From: a bacterium
GTDB taxonomy: Bacteria; Patescibacteriota; Minisyncoccia; Minisyncoccales; GWA2-46-15
NCBI GenBank assembly: GCA_030704795.1
Contig: JAUYCZ010000028.1
Span: 147,202 to 183,621, forward strand
DNA length: 36,420 bases
Direction: 5' to 3'
Part shown: positions 1-9,707 of the stretch, piece after piece
Layout: each line of letters begins with the position of its first letter
How positions within the stretch are numbered: position 1 is the stretch's first letter
Made by a program: the position numbers and the translations under genes
Notes under the pieces: model-generated
Seen by the model: the letters and a program-made list of their open reading frames with translations, nothing else
Database searches by the model: none
What the model was told of the DNA's origin: nothing

Positions 1-23
1 TTAATTTAGCAACAACTTCCATG

Positions 24-368
24 TTAAGGTTTTTTTGTTTCTGGAGCATTTTTAACTGCGCTCACTTTGGCCGCCTCGGTTTCAACTGCCTTGGCCTCAA
101 CCTCTCTTTGCATCCTACCGCCGTGACGAGAAAATTTGGTTGTCGGTGAAAATTCGCCTAGCCGATGGCCAACCATTTCTTCGGTGGCATAAACTGGGAT
201 GAATTCCTTGCCATTATGAACGCCAAAGGTAAAACCAATCATCTCCGGGGTAATGGTACAGCCTCTAGACCAAGTCTTGATGATTTCCTTAGATCCCGAC
301 TTCAATTTCTTGATTTTCTCTATTAATTTTGGGTCAATGTAAGGACCCTTTTTGAGCGATCTTGACAT
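24..368 (-). CDS. rpsS: 30S ribosomal protein S19, with a C-terminal extension
   Basis: [19 protein letters not shown]...[18 protein letters not shown] is classic S19; about 25 extra residues at the C-terminus. Confidence 0.97.
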   Translation of the reverse strand: MSRSLKKGPYIDPKLIEKIKKLKSGSKEIIKTWSRGCTITPEMIGFTFGVHNGKEFIPVYATEEMVGHRLGEFSPTTKFSRHGGRMQREVEAKAVETEAAKVSAVKNAPETKKP

Positions 369-373
369 GGTGA

Positions 374-1150
374 TTACTTTTTCTTTCTTCTTTGTAAAAT
401 AAACTTATCTGTCCACTTACTTCTTCTGGTCTTGACTCCTTTGGCAGGCTTTCCCCAGGGAGTTTTTGGGTATTTCAAACCGATTGGGGTTTTGCCTTCA
501 CCGCCGCCGTGGGGATGATCAACCGGATTCATGGCCGTGCCTCGAACGGTGGGCCTGACACCCCGCCAACGATTGGCTCCGGCTTTGCCAATATCCTCAA
601 ACATATGTTCTGAATGAGAAACCGTACCAATGGTGGCAAAGCAGTTTCCGGAGATTTTCCTCACTTCTCCCGAAGGCATGACCAACTGTGTTTCTCCGCT
701 GTCTTGAGCCAAAACCTTGGCGCTATTGCCCGCGGATCTGACTAATTTGCCGCCCCGATTGGGCTCTAATTCAATATTGAAAACCATGATGCCGACCGGC
801 ACATTTTTCAGTCTCAAACGATTGCCAGACTTTATTTCGGCCTGGTCCGCGACAATCACTTCGTCTCCGGGTTTTAAATCCTGAGGAGCAATGACATAGC
901 GACGGTCTTTGTCTGAATATTCCAAAAGAGCGATATAGGCGGTGCGGAAAGGATCATATTCTATGGATAAAACCTGGGCAGGCTGATTAATTTTTTCCTG
1001 GCCAAAGTCCAAAAGACGATAGAGCTTCTTGGCTCCGCCGCCGCGATGACGGACAGTGATGCGGCCCGAATTGCCACGACCGCCTTTCTTCTTGATGAAT
1101 TCCAAAAGTCTCTTTTCCGGTTTGTTTTTTGATAATATCGTCTTGATCAT
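374..1150 (-). CDS. rplB: 50S ribosomal protein L2
   Basis: [20 protein letters not shown] motif, [23 protein letters not shown] signature. Confidence 0.98.
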   Translation of the reverse strand: MIKTILSKNKPEKRLLEFIKKKGGRGNSGRITVRHRGGGAKKLYRLLDFGQEKINQPAQVLSIEYDPFRTAYIALLEYSDKDRRYVIAPQDLKPGDEVIVADQAEIKSGNRLRLKNVPVGIMVFNIELEPNRGGKLVRSAGNSAKVLAQDSGETQLVMPSGEVRKISGNCFATIGTVSHSEHMFEDIGKAGANRWRGVRPTVRGTAMNPVDHPHGGGEGKTPIGLKYPKTPWGKPAKGVKTRRSKWTDKFILQRRKKK

Positions 1151-1155
1151 GATGA

Positions 1156-1557
1156 TTAAACCGTGATGGCTTCAATCTTCTGTCCTTTTTTAATCTGAAC
1201 AATGGCTTTTTTGTAGCCCTTCTTCCAGCCCTGTGTTTTGCCCAGTCTTCTCTGCTTGGCCGGCACATTGATAACCCTGACGCCGATGACCTTGACACGG
1301 TAAAGGCTTTCGATGGCTTTCTTAATTTCGATCTTATTGGCCTTGGAAAAAACCTTAAAAACGTATTGATTATCACTGGAAAGCAGGGTGGCCTTTTCGG
1401 TAATGTGGGGCGAGGTTAAAACCAAGGCGCTTTCGATCCCCTTTGACTTTAGGAGAACTGCCCGAGGTTTTTCCACGAGTTTTTCAGTGGGTGAAACTTT
1501 TTTCACCTCAACTTTTTCGAGTCTTTCCTTTTTTTTAAAAATTCCTTTGAAAACCAT
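1156..1557 (-). CDS. rplW: 50S ribosomal protein L23 with N-terminal extension (start taken at MVFKGIFKKK; the ORF opens to 1599)
   Basis: SPHITEKATLLSSDNQYVFKVFSKANKIEIKKAIESLYRVKVIGVRVINV; operon position between L4 and L2. Confidence 0.93.
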   Translation of the reverse strand: MVFKGIFKKKERLEKVEVKKVSPTEKLVEKPRAVLLKSKGIESALVLTSPHITEKATLLSSDNQYVFKVFSKANKIEIKKAIESLYRVKVIGVRVINVPAKQRRLGKTQGWKKGYKKAIVQIKKGQKIEAITV

Positions 1558-1579
1558 ACTGGTTAATTTACTCAACTTG

Positions 1580-2254
1580 TTAGGTTTGCTCGCTCTCAAT
1601 GACTTCGTCCTTTTGTGAAAATAACTTCTTCAAAGAGGAAATCGTTTCCTTGGTCATTATTAAATTCTTAAAAGAAAGTATTTTCAGAGCATTAATATTC
1701 CGAGCTTCAATCGTCTCGACGTCGGATAAATTATGAGTAGCCCTGATTATCTTTTCGTCTTTATAGGGCAGGATAAAAAGGAGGCTGCCTTTCTTTAAAC
1801 TCGCCACTTTTGATCTTAATCCTTGGATCATTTTGGCCATTTCTCTGGTCTTCGCCTCTTCCACCTTTAAACCATCGAGGACCACCAATTCCTGTTCCTT
1901 GGCCTTGCCCGAAAGCGTCATCAAAAGGGCTTTCCTGGCCATTTTTCTGTTGATCTTCTGCTTGTAAACCTTGTCTTTAGTTGGTCCGAAGGTGACTCCC
2001 CCGCCTCGCCATAAGGGCGACCGGATCGAAGCGTGTCTGGCCCGACCGGTTCCTTTCTGACGCCAGGGTTTTTTGCCGCCGCCCCGAACTTCGCTTCGGG
2101 TCTTGGTGTGAGCTGTTCCCTGACGCTGATTAGCCATTTGCGAACGAACGACCTGATGCAATAAATCAGAATTGACCTTGACCTCAAAGATAGCCTTGGG
2201 CAGTAAGGTTTTTCCCGTTTCTTCTCCGCTTTGATTGTAAACTTTAATAAACAT
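1580..2254 (-). CDS. rplD: 50S ribosomal protein L4
   Basis: RQGTAHTKTRSEVRGGGKKPWRQKGTGRARHASIRSPLWRGGGVTFGP signature. Confidence 0.98.
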   Translation of the reverse strand: MFIKVYNQSGEETGKTLLPKAIFEVKVNSDLLHQVVRSQMANQRQGTAHTKTRSEVRGGGKKPWRQKGTGRARHASIRSPLWRGGGVTFGPTKDKVYKQKINRKMARKALLMTLSGKAKEQELVVLDGLKVEEAKTREMAKMIQGLRSKVASLKKGSLLFILPYKDEKIIRATHNLSDVETIEARNINALKILSFKNLIMTKETISSLKKLFSQKDEVIESEQT

Positions 2255-2856
2255 TAGCCTCTAATTTCCAGCAAGGTGCCTCTTCTTCCGGGAATCGCTC
2301 CTTTGATGGCCATAATATTATTCTCTTTATCAATCTTAGCGATTTTCAGGTTCTTGACGCTGACTCGTTCCGCTCCCAGCCGGCCCGACATTTTTCTGCC
2401 TTTTCTGACACGGCCCGGCCCGGAAGAACCAACAGACCCGAGGGTCCGTAATTCGTGCTTCTGGCCGTGAGTGGCGGAAAGCCGGCCATGAAATCCCCAG
2501 ATCTTGACGGCGCCCTGATAGCCTTTGCCTTTGGAGATTCCGGCAACAATAATCTTGTCGCCTTCGTTAAAAATGCCCGCTTGGAGCGTATCTCCCGGCT
2601 TGTAATTCTCTAAATCCTCTTTTTTGACCAGAAATTCCCGTAAATAGCGGAATTCTTTTCCTTTCTGCGTCTTTTTAATTTTCTTTGTTTTAGTTATTTT
2701 TTCTAAGCCCAGCTGAACGGAACAATAGCCGTCTTTCTCCATATTTTTAACCTGAGTGATCTCGCAGGGCTCCACCTCAACCAAAGTCACGGGAATGGCT
2801 TTCCCTTCAGAAAATACCTGGGTCATGGTGATTTTTTTACCCAGCAAGAATTTCAT
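2254..2856 (-). CDS. rplC: 50S ribosomal protein L3
   Basis: MKFLLGKKITMTQVF...GKGYQGAVKIWGFHGRLSATHGQKHELRTLGSVG...GPGRVRKGRKMSGRLG. Confidence 0.98.
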   Translation of the reverse strand: MKFLLGKKITMTQVFSEGKAIPVTLVEVEPCEITQVKNMEKDGYCSVQLGLEKITKTKKIKKTQKGKEFRYLREFLVKKEDLENYKPGDTLQAGIFNEGDKIIVAGISKGKGYQGAVKIWGFHGRLSATHGQKHELRTLGSVGSSGPGRVRKGRKMSGRLGAERVSVKNLKIAKIDKENNIMAIKGAIPGRRGTLLEIRG

Positions 2857-2882
2857 GGCTTAATTTAGGATGGGGAACCAAA

Positions 2883-2901
2883 AATCGGGCATAGCCCGAT
2901 T
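2883..2901 (-). terminator. Terminator-like hairpin in the leader just upstream of rplC (possible attenuator)
   Basis: Minus strand AATCGGGC-TAT-GCCCGATT followed by TTTGG; 8-bp stem, 3-nt loop, U-tract. Confidence 0.6.
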
Positions 2902-2962
2902 CAGTCTTGGCTATTTGAAAATGTCTCTTTTTAACTTTTAATTGATCTTCCCGTCATAGTGA

Positions 2963-2992
2963 CCTCGCCCTAGCGAGGCTAAGCTTTGCTTA
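2963..2992 (-). repeat. Two-hairpin dispersed element, copy A
   Basis: Minus strand TAAGC-AAA-GCTTA-G-CCTCGC-TAGG-GCGAGG. Confidence 0.7.
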
Positions 2993-3020
2993 TACTAAAT
3001 CAAATTTTGATAGCGGTCAA
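2992..3020 (-). promoter_or_regulatory. Sigma70-like promoter for the rplC-led transcription unit
   Basis: Minus strand TTGACC-17 nt-TAGTAT (-35 at 3020..3015, -10 at 2997..2992). Confidence 0.55.
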
Positions 3021-3027
3021 GACCGAA

Positions 3028-3050
3028 AATCGGACATCGCACGTCCGATT
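3028..3050 (-). terminator. Hairpin terminator overlapping the rpsJ stop
   Basis: Minus strand AATCGGAC-GTGCGAT-GTCCGATT then TT. Confidence 0.55.
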
Positions 3051-3394
3051 CACATCTTAATCTCGATATCAACCCCCGTCGGCAGATTGAGGTTGGTCAG
3101 GGCGTCGATGATCTTTTGATTAGGCTCTAAGATATCAATCAGCCTCTTGTGAACCCTCATTTCGAACTGCTCGCGGCTGTCTTTGTGGACGAACGAAGAA
3201 CGGTTAACCGTGTATTTCCTAATTTCCGTTGGTAAAGGAACCGGCCCTAAAACCTGAACACCAAATCGGGCCGCAGTATCAACGATCTGACGGCAGCTCG
3301 CATCAAGAATTTTGTGATCGTAGGCGCGCAATCGAATACGGAGTTTAGTCACCTCAATCTCTGCTTTTTCTGGAGTCTTGGTTTTAGTTGCCAT
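3050..3394 (-). CDS. rpsJ: 30S ribosomal protein S10
   Basis: [25 protein letters not shown]...[39 protein letters not shown]. Confidence 0.98.
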   Translation of the reverse strand: MATKTKTPEKAEIEVTKLRIRLRAYDHKILDASCRQIVDTAARFGVQVLGPVPLPTEIRKYTVNRSSFVHKDSREQFEMRVHKRLIDILEPNQKIIDALTNLNLPTGVDIEIKM

Positions 3395-3436
3395 CTCGGA
3401 ATTTTCTCGAAACTATTTTAAGATAATAACTTTTGA

Positions 3437-4636
3437 CTAAACGTTAATTTTCGCCACCACGCCGGCACCAACGGTCTTGCCTCCTTCTCTGATAGCAAAC
3501 CTTTGTTTCTCTTCCATCGCCACCGGCACAATTAACTTCACTTTGACATTAACCGTATCGCCGGGCATGACCATTTCCGTTCCGGCGGGTAAAGCCACAT
3601 CACCCGTCACGTCGGTTGTCTTGAAATAAAATTGAGGTTTGTAACCGGTAAAGAAAGGGGTGTGTCGGCCACCTTCTTCCTTAGTCAAGATGTAAACCTC
3701 GGCATCAAATTCTGTGTGAGGCGCAATCGTGCCGGGAGCGGCCAAAATCTGACCGCGTTCCACCTCTTCTTTCTTTAATCCTCTCAAGAGAATGCCCACA
3801 TTGTCTCCGGCCCGACCCTCATCAAGAATCTTATTAAACATCTCGATACTGACGGCGGTTGTCTTGACCGTTGGCCTCAGTCCCAATAATTCCACCTCAT
3901 CATTAGCACGAATAATGCCTCTTTCCACCCGTCCCGTGGCCACCGTTCCCCGACCCTCAATGGTAAAGATGTCTTCAATGGCCATTAAAAATGGTTTGTC
4001 CACCTCCCGAGAAGGTTCGGGAATGGCGTCATCCAGGGCTTGAACCAAGTCCAAAATTCCCTTGACCCATTGATCATCAGCCGAAGTGGCTTCCAGGGCC
4101 TTTAAGGCCGAGCCGCGAATAATGGGAATGGTATCGCCGGGATAACCATACTTCTTCAATAATTCTCGGACTTCTGATTCCACTAAATCAATAATCTCCG
4201 GATCATCCACCGCGTCGACTTTGTTCAAAAAGACGACCAAAGCGGGCAAGCCTACCTGGCGAGCCAAAAGGAGGTGCTCTCTGGTTTGAGGCATCGGGCC
4301 ATCGGGAGCAGAGACGACCAAAATGGCGCCATCCATTTGAGCCGCTCCGGTGATCATGTTTTTGATGTAGTCGGCGTGTCCCGGACAATCAATGTGAGCG
4401 TAATGACGATTGGCCGATTCGTATTCAACGTGACAAACATTGATCGTCACGCCACGGGCTCTTTCTTCCGGAGCCGAATCGATTTCATTAACGCCTTTTT
4501 CCGACGCCTTAAAACCCTTCAGTTTTAAAGTCTTAAGGATGGCGGCGGTTAAAGTTGTCTTACCATGGTCAACGTGCCCAATGGTACCCACATTAACGTG
4601 AGGCTTTGTCCTCTCGAACTTTGCTTTTTCTGCCAT
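3437..4636 (-). CDS. tuf: Elongation factor Tu
   Basis: [53 protein letters not shown]. Confidence 0.99.
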   Translation of the reverse strand: MAEKAKFERTKPHVNVGTIGHVDHGKTTLTAAILKTLKLKGFKASEKGVNEIDSAPEERARGVTINVCHVEYESANRHYAHIDCPGHADYIKNMITGAAQMDGAILVVSAPDGPMPQTREHLLLARQVGLPALVVFLNKVDAVDDPEIIDLVESEVRELLKKYGYPGDTIPIIRGSALKALEATSADDQWVKGILDLVQALDDAIPEPSREVDKPFLMAIEDIFTIEGRGTVATGRVERGIIRANDEVELLGLRPTVKTTAVSIEMFNKILDEGRAGDNVGILLRGLKKEEVERGQILAAPGTIAPHTEFDAEVYILTKEEGGRHTPFFTGYKPQFYFKTTDVTGDVALPAGTEMVMPGDTVNVKVKLIVPVAMEEKQRFAIREGGKTVGAGVVAKINV

Positions 4637-4710
4637 GTTTTTTACTGTAAACCTTTAATGTTATTATCTGCTTATTTTAGACTAACTGGTTGAAAAGAAA
4701 ATGTCAAACC

Positions 4711-6819
4711 TTATTTTCTTTTCCCCTCAATGATTTCCTGAGCAATATTATTTGGCACTTCCTGGTAGTGGGAAAATTCCATGGTGAAAGTTCCCCGGCC
4801 TTCGGTCAAAGATCTCAAGGCCGTCGCATAGCCAAACATTTCAGATAAAGGAACCGTACCATCAATAATCTTTGAGTCAAGCCGGTCCGAAGTCTCTTTA
4901 ATCTGACCCCGGCGGCCATTGAAGTTGCCAATGACTTCGCTGAAAGATTTCTGCGGACAAACAATTTCAATCTTCATGATCGGCTCCAGGAGAACGGCCT
5001 TGGCTCTTTTGGCCCCATCTCGTATGGCTTGAATCGCCGCAATCTTAAAGGCCAGTTCCGAAGAGTCAACTTCATGGAAAGAACCGTCATAAAGAGTCAC
5101 CTCCGTATCCACCATGGGATAACCCGCCACCACGCCTTTTTCCATCGCTTCTTTGACGCCTTTTTCCACGGCCGGAATAAATTCATGAGGAATGGTGCCG
5201 CCCCTGATTTCATTGATAAACTCAAAACCCGTGCCCCTCTCCTTCGGCTTCAGTTTCAACCAAACATGACCATATTGGCCTCGGCCACCAGACTGCTTGA
5301 CATACTTACCCTCGACATCCGCCTCGCCCTTAATCGTTTCCTTATAGGCGACCTGGGGTCGGCCGACATTAGCCTCGACGCTAAACTCTCTTTTCATTCG
5401 ATCAACAATGATTTCCAAATGCAGTTCGCCCATGCCGGAAATGATGGTTTCTCCCGTTTCAATGTCGCCCCGCATCTTGAAGGTCGGATCTTCTTCGGTC
5501 AGTCTCCTTAAAGCCAAGCTCATTTTTTCCTGATCCGCCTTGGTCTTGGGCTCAATCCGGACCGAGATAACCGGTTCCGGGAAGATAATGGTTTCTAAAA
5601 CAATGGGATTATTTTCATCGCAAAGAGTGTGACCGGTGCCCGTGTTTTTTAAACCGATGGTGGCGCCGATTTCTCCGGCATAGATTTCCTCCACCTCTTC
5701 TCTTTCGTTGGCGTGCATTCTCAGAATCCGGCCGATTCTCTCTTTCTCGCCGGTGGTCGTGTTTAAAACATAGGAGCCGCGCGTCAGTTTTCCAGAATAA
5801 ACTCGGAAAAAGGTTAGCGTACCGACATAGGGATCCGCCGCGACCTTAAAGGCCAGAGAAGCAAAGGGCTCTTCGTCCGAAGTTTTTCTTTCGGTGGTCT
5901 GACCCGTCCGGGGATCAATCCCCTTGATGGGCGGCAGATCTAACGGCGAAGGCAGAAATTGAATAACCGCGTCTAAAATAGTCTCCGTGGTGGCCTTGCG
6001 ACCATCGCCCGCGAGAATCGGAAAGAACTGGCCGGAAAGAGTTGATTTTCTGATGCCGATTAAAAGCTCTTCATTGGTCAAAACGTTGTCCGAGAGGAAC
6101 TTTTCCATTAACTCATTGTCCGCCTCAATCGTTCTTTCAATTAACTGGCCGCGGTACTTTTCCACCAATTCCTTCATGTCGTCGGGAACCTCAACCTCTT
6201 TTAGGGAAAGCCCCTCGTCATCGGCATAGACATAGGCCTTCCGGGTAATTAAATCCACCACGCCCTTGAGAGTCCCCTCCTCTCCGATGGGCAGCTGGAT
6301 GGGCGAAGCATTGGGAGCCAATTTCTTCTGGATCGAATCCACGCTTTCATAGAAATCTCCACCCGTCAGATTAAGTTTGTTGATATAGCACATTCTGGCC
6401 ACCTGGTATTTATCGGCCTGGCGCCAAACGGTTTCTGACTGGGGCTGAACGCCTTCTTTGCCGTCAAAAATAACCACCGCTCCGTCCAAAACCCGGAGAG
6501 ATCTCTGAACCTCAGCCGTAAAATCAATGTGACCCGGCGTGTCAATAATATTGATGCGGAATTCGTCTTCGCCCAGAGGGCCAAAATCCATGGTCTTGGC
6601 TTTCCAAAAACAAGTCGTGGCGGCGGCGGTAATGGTAATGCCCCTCTCTCTTTCCTGGGCCATCCAATCCATTTGCGTATCGCCCCGATCAATATTGCCA
6701 ATTTTATGGGTTTTGCCCGTGTAATACAAAAGCGTCTCGGTCGTGGTGGTTTTCCCCGCATCAATGTGGGCGATAATCCCAATGTTTCTGACTCTTTCGA
6801 GTGGATAAAGTCGAGGCAT
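4711..6819 (-). CDS. fusA: Elongation factor G (start taken at MPRLYPLERVRNIGI; the ORF opens to 6840)
   Basis: NIGIIAHIDAGKTTTTETLLYYTG, DTPGHIDFTAEVQRSLRVLDGAV, C-terminal EF-G domains. Confidence 0.98.
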   Translation of the reverse strand: MPRLYPLERVRNIGIIAHIDAGKTTTTETLLYYTGKTHKIGNIDRGDTQMDWMAQERERGITITAAATTCFWKAKTMDFGPLGEDEFRINIIDTPGHIDFTAEVQRSLRVLDGAVVIFDGKEGVQPQSETVWRQADKYQVARMCYINKLNLTGGDFYESVDSIQKKLAPNASPIQLPIGEEGTLKGVVDLITRKAYVYADDEGLSLKEVEVPDDMKELVEKYRGQLIERTIEADNELMEKFLSDNVLTNEELLIGIRKSTLSGQFFPILAGDGRKATTETILDAVIQFLPSPLDLPPIKGIDPRTGQTTERKTSDEEPFASLAFKVAADPYVGTLTFFRVYSGKLTRGSYVLNTTTGEKERIGRILRMHANEREEVEEIYAGEIGATIGLKNTGTGHTLCDENNPIVLETIIFPEPVISVRIEPKTKADQEKMSLALRRLTEEDPTFKMRGDIETGETIISGMGELHLEIIVDRMKREFSVEANVGRPQVAYKETIKGEADVEGKYVKQSGGRGQYGHVWLKLKPKERGTGFEFINEIRGGTIPHEFIPAVEKGVKEAMEKGVVAGYPMVDTEVTLYDGSFHEVDSSELAFKIAAIQAIRDGAKRAKAVLLEPIMKIEIVCPQKSFSEVIGNFNGRRGQIKETSDRLDSKIIDGTVPLSEMFGYATALRSLTEGRGTFTMEFSHYQEVPNNIAQEIIEGKRK

Positions 6820-6820
6820 T

Positions 6821-7285
6821 TTAACGAGCAAAATGGGCAAAGGCCCGATTGGCTTCGGCCATCCGGTGAGTGTCTGATTTCTTTTTCACGGCCGAACCGT
6901 CGTTGTTAAAGGCTAAAATTAATTCTTCGGCTAACTTTTCTCTCATCGGTTTTCCTTTCTTGGTTTTGGCCGCTTGAATAATCCAGCGCATGGCCAAAGC
7001 AATTTTGCGATCTCCCTTGACCTCAACCGGCACCTGATAAGTTGCTCCGCCCACTCTTTTTGGCCTAACTTCCAAGAGCGGAGCCGCATTGATTAAAGCT
7101 CCTTCAAAAACCTCGAGAGGTTCTTTCTTGGTCTTTTCTTTCATGATATCAAAAGCCTGATAAACGATTTTTGTGGCGATCGTTTTTTTGCCGCGACGCA
7201 TAACCTGATTGATTAATTTGCTCACCAGAACATTGTCATAAATAAAGTCTGGCTGAGTTTCGTGTCTTTTTATTTTTCCTCTCAT
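6821..7285 (-). CDS. rpsG: 30S ribosomal protein S7
   Basis: [37 protein letters not shown]...[18 protein letters not shown]. Confidence 0.98.
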   Translation of the reverse strand: MRGKIKRHETQPDFIYDNVLVSKLINQVMRRGKKTIATKIVYQAFDIMKEKTKKEPLEVFEGALINAAPLLEVRPKRVGGATYQVPVEVKGDRKIALAMRWIIQAAKTKKGKPMREKLAEELILAFNNDGSAVKKKSDTHRMAEANRAFAHFAR

Positions 7286-7293
7286 CGTAATTG

Positions 7294-7704
7294 TTATTTA
7301 GGTCTCTTTACGCCGTACTTTGATCTTTCCTGTTTCCGGCCTTCGACCCCGCTCGTATCCAGAATGCCTCGGACAATATGATATCGGACGCCGGGCAGAT
7401 CCTTGACCCTACCCCCGCGCAGCATCACCACCGAGTGCTCCTGGAGATTATGGCCCTCGCCCGGAATATAGGCGGTCACTTCCATGCCATTGGTTAAGCG
7501 AACCCGGGCGACTTTTCGCAAAGCCGAATTTGGCTTCCTCGGCGTGGTGGTAAAAACCTTGAGACAAACGCCTCTTTTAAAAGGGGAAAAATAGTCCTGA
7601 GGACGATTCTTCAAAACATTAAAACCATAAGTCAGGGCCGGGGTCTTGTCCTTATGAGTAGCTTTCTTTCTGCCCTTTTTTACTAATTGATGGATCGTTG
7701 GCAT
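7294..7704 (-). CDS. rpsL: 30S ribosomal protein S12
   Basis: [14 protein letters not shown]...[61 protein letters not shown]. Confidence 0.99.
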   Translation of the reverse strand: MPTIHQLVKKGRKKATHKDKTPALTYGFNVLKNRPQDYFSPFKRGVCLKVFTTTPRKPNSALRKVARVRLTNGMEVTAYIPGEGHNLQEHSVVMLRGGRVKDLPGVRYHIVRGILDTSGVEGRKQERSKYGVKRPK

Positions 7705-7763
7705 AGTCAGAATTCAAAAATATTCAAAAACTTGATTAAACTTAACAAATCCTCAAAATAAAG

Positions 7764-8363
7764 TCAACCGACGAGAAAACGAAAAGCGGCAAAAACGAGA
7801 ATGTTCAAAAACTTGAAGCCGAAGAAAATGAAGAATAAAAGTAAAAACATTCCCCAGCGAGAGAGAAACTCCTTAACCTCCCAAAACCTGGCCGGCAGCA
7901 AAGAAAAAAGAATCTGCGAGCCGTCTAGGGGCGGAATCGGCACGAGATTAAAAAATCCCCACAAGAGGTTGTAAATGACAATAATCCCCAAAAGTTGGGA
8001 AAATTGCCCGGGAAACGAAAAAAACCTGATAATAAGCCCGAAAAAGATGGCCACCAAAAAGTTAGATAAGGGACCGGCCAAAGCCACTTTAAGCGTCCCC
8101 CACTTTTGATCGCGGAAGTTATAGGGATTGATGGGGACGGGTTTGGCCCAACCGAAAAGGGGTCCTTGTCCCAAGGTGGTGACATAGAGAATCAGGGGAA
8201 CCAGAACTGAGCCTAGAGGATCGAGATGCTTTAAGGGATTTAAAGACAACCGGCCTTCATCTTTGGCCGTGCTATCCCCCAACAGCAAAGCCACCCAGCC
8301 ATGAGAAACTTCGTGAAGAACCAGAGAAAAAAGCAAAACAATTAAGGTGAAAATTGTCAGCAT
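7764..8363 (-). CDS. Site-2 protease family (M50) membrane metalloprotease
   Basis: HEVSHGWVA (HExxH), multiple TM, FFNLVPIPPLDGSQ motif. Confidence 0.93.
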   Translation of the reverse strand: MLTIFTLIVLLFSLVLHEVSHGWVALLLGDSTAKDEGRLSLNPLKHLDPLGSVLVPLILYVTTLGQGPLFGWAKPVPINPYNFRDQKWGTLKVALAGPLSNFLVAIFFGLIIRFFSFPGQFSQLLGIIVIYNLLWGFFNLVPIPPLDGSQILFSLLPARFWEVKEFLSRWGMFLLLFFIFFGFKFLNILVFAAFRFLVG

Positions 8364-8435
8364 GGATATATCTTACCCCAACGAAGTCAAAAATCCAACT
8401 TGTAAAAATTATCGGTTCCTGATAAACTAGGTCAT

Positions 8436-8624
8436 ATGGCAAAAATTTGTTCAATCTGTGAAAAAACTTCCGTCATGGTTTGGCATCGGAAAAAGCTCCG
8501 CGGCCGATACAACCCCACCATCAAAAGAAGAAAATATCCCAATCTCCAATGGGTCAGGTTAGCTTCGGGAAAACGAGTCAAGGCCTGCGCCAAGTGCATC
8601 AAGGCGATGGCCAAAACCAAGTAG
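8436..8624 (+). CDS. rpmB: 50S ribosomal protein L28
   Basis: MAKICSICEKTSVMVWHRKKLRGRYNPTIKRRKYPNLQWVRLASGKRVKACAKCIKAM. Confidence 0.95.
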   Translation: MAKICSICEKTSVMVWHRKKLRGRYNPTIKRRKYPNLQWVRLASGKRVKACAKCIKAMAKTK

Positions 8625-8631
8625 TTCTGCC

Positions 8632-8702
8632 CGGGCTGTAGTACAACAGTAGTATTTGCCCTTGGGGTGGGTAAGACCTGGGTGCAACTCCCAGCAGCCC
8701 GA
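8632..8702 (+). tRNA. tRNA-Pro (anticodon GGG), noncanonical D/T loops
   Basis: Acceptor CGGGCTG/CAGCCCG (C1-G72, A73); D-stem GTAC/GTAT; anticodon stem TGCCC/GGGTA with loop TTGGGGT; T-stem CTGGG/CCCAG with loop TGCAACT; no encoded CCA. Confidence 0.85.
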
Positions 8703-8767
8703 CACTTCGACTTTGCTCAGTGCCTTCGGCCAAGACTTTTTGACTAATACTATTTAATTAAAAAAAC

Positions 8768-9457
8768 GTGGTTAAAAATATAAATCAAAACAGCCGATCG
8801 TATTGGCAATGTTCAGAGTGCGGTTTTAAATATGCAGGAAAAGAGTGGGCGGAAAAATGCGAAGCCTGGTGTCGCGAACACAAAACCTGCAACGTCGAGA
8901 TAACTAAGCAGGCGATTCAGGAAGTTTCCGGCAAGGAAAAATGGATTCAAAAACAGGCGGAACGGGAAGAGGGACAGAAAAAGATACAGCAGAAGAAAAA
9001 AATGAAAAAGATAGTTAAAATCGTTTTGATTTTCTTAATTGTTGGCACGGGAACATTTGCTTTAAACTGGTATTTTTCTTCAAGGCCGAAGTTAATGGAA
9101 TCAGAGACGATCGCTAGAAACGGCCTTCATTGGCATCCGGAAATTAAAATCACGATTTTGGGTAAAAATCAGGAGATTCCGGCAAATATCGGGCTGGGCA
9201 TTACGGAAAGACCAATCCATACCCATGATAATATGGGCGTTATCCATCTTGAATTTCCGGGTCTAGTGAAAAAGGAAGATGTGCGCTTGGGCCGCTTTTT
9301 TGAAATCTGGGGAAAACAATTCAACCAAAACTGTATTTTTGATAGTTGCAATGGACCCGAAGGCCAGCTTAAAATGTTGGTTAACGGCCAAGAAAATTTT
9401 GAATTTGAAAATTATACCATGAAAGATGGGGATAAAATTGAAATAATTTTTAAATAA
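8768..9457 (+). CDS. Single-TM protein with N-terminal Cys-rich (zinc-ribbon-like) segment and His-rich extracytoplasmic domain
   Basis: WQCSECGFKYAGKEWAEKCEAWC; TM KIVKIVLIFLIVGTGTFALNWYF; HWHPEIKI and HTHDNMGVIHLE motifs. Confidence 0.8.
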   Translation: MVKNINQNSRSYWQCSECGFKYAGKEWAEKCEAWCREHKTCNVEITKQAIQEVSGKEKWIQKQAEREEGQKKIQQKKKMKKIVKIVLIFLIVGTGTFALNWYFSSRPKLMESETIARNGLHWHPEIKITILGKNQEIPANIGLGITERPIHTHDNMGVIHLEFPGLVKKEDVRLGRFFEIWGKQFNQNCIFDSCNGPEGQLKMLVNGQENFEFENYTMKDGDKIEIIFK

Positions 9458-9494
9458 AAGTCGAGGATTAAAATTAATCAACTACTAACTGAAT

Positions 9495-9695
9495 ATGTCA
9501 AGAAAAATATTAAAAACCGCGAATGGCCCTTTTGAGATAAAACCGCAAGAAAAATCCGCTTGGATTTGTCTCTGTGGTCTGTCTCAGAATCAGCCTTTTT
9601 GCGACGGCAGTCATAAAAAAACTTTAGATGAGCCAGAAGATAAGACATACGAATACGACGAGCAAGGCCATCGAAAAGAAGTAGAAAGCAGATAA
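9495..9695 (+). CDS. CDGSH iron-sulfur domain protein
   Basis: CLCGLSQNQPFCDGSH matches C-x-C-x2-S-x3-P-x-C-D-G-S-H. Confidence 0.93.
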   Translation: MSRKILKTANGPFEIKPQEKSAWICLCGLSQNQPFCDGSHKKTLDEPEDKTYEYDEQGHRKEVESR

Positions 9696-9707
9696 GTAAC
9701 ATTCAAT

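Noticed and set aside
5029-5511. Antisense ORF of 160 aa inside fusA
   Set aside because: Complement of strongly constrained EF-G codons; no start signals; the same kind of shadow ORF occurs across the r-protein genes (for example 987-1376, 1921-2187).
8703-8740. CTTCGACTTTGCTCAGTGCCTTCGG segment after the tRNA, reminiscent of REP-like CTTCGACT..GCTCAGTGC repeats
   Set aside because: Only one copy seen in this window; cannot support a repeat call here.
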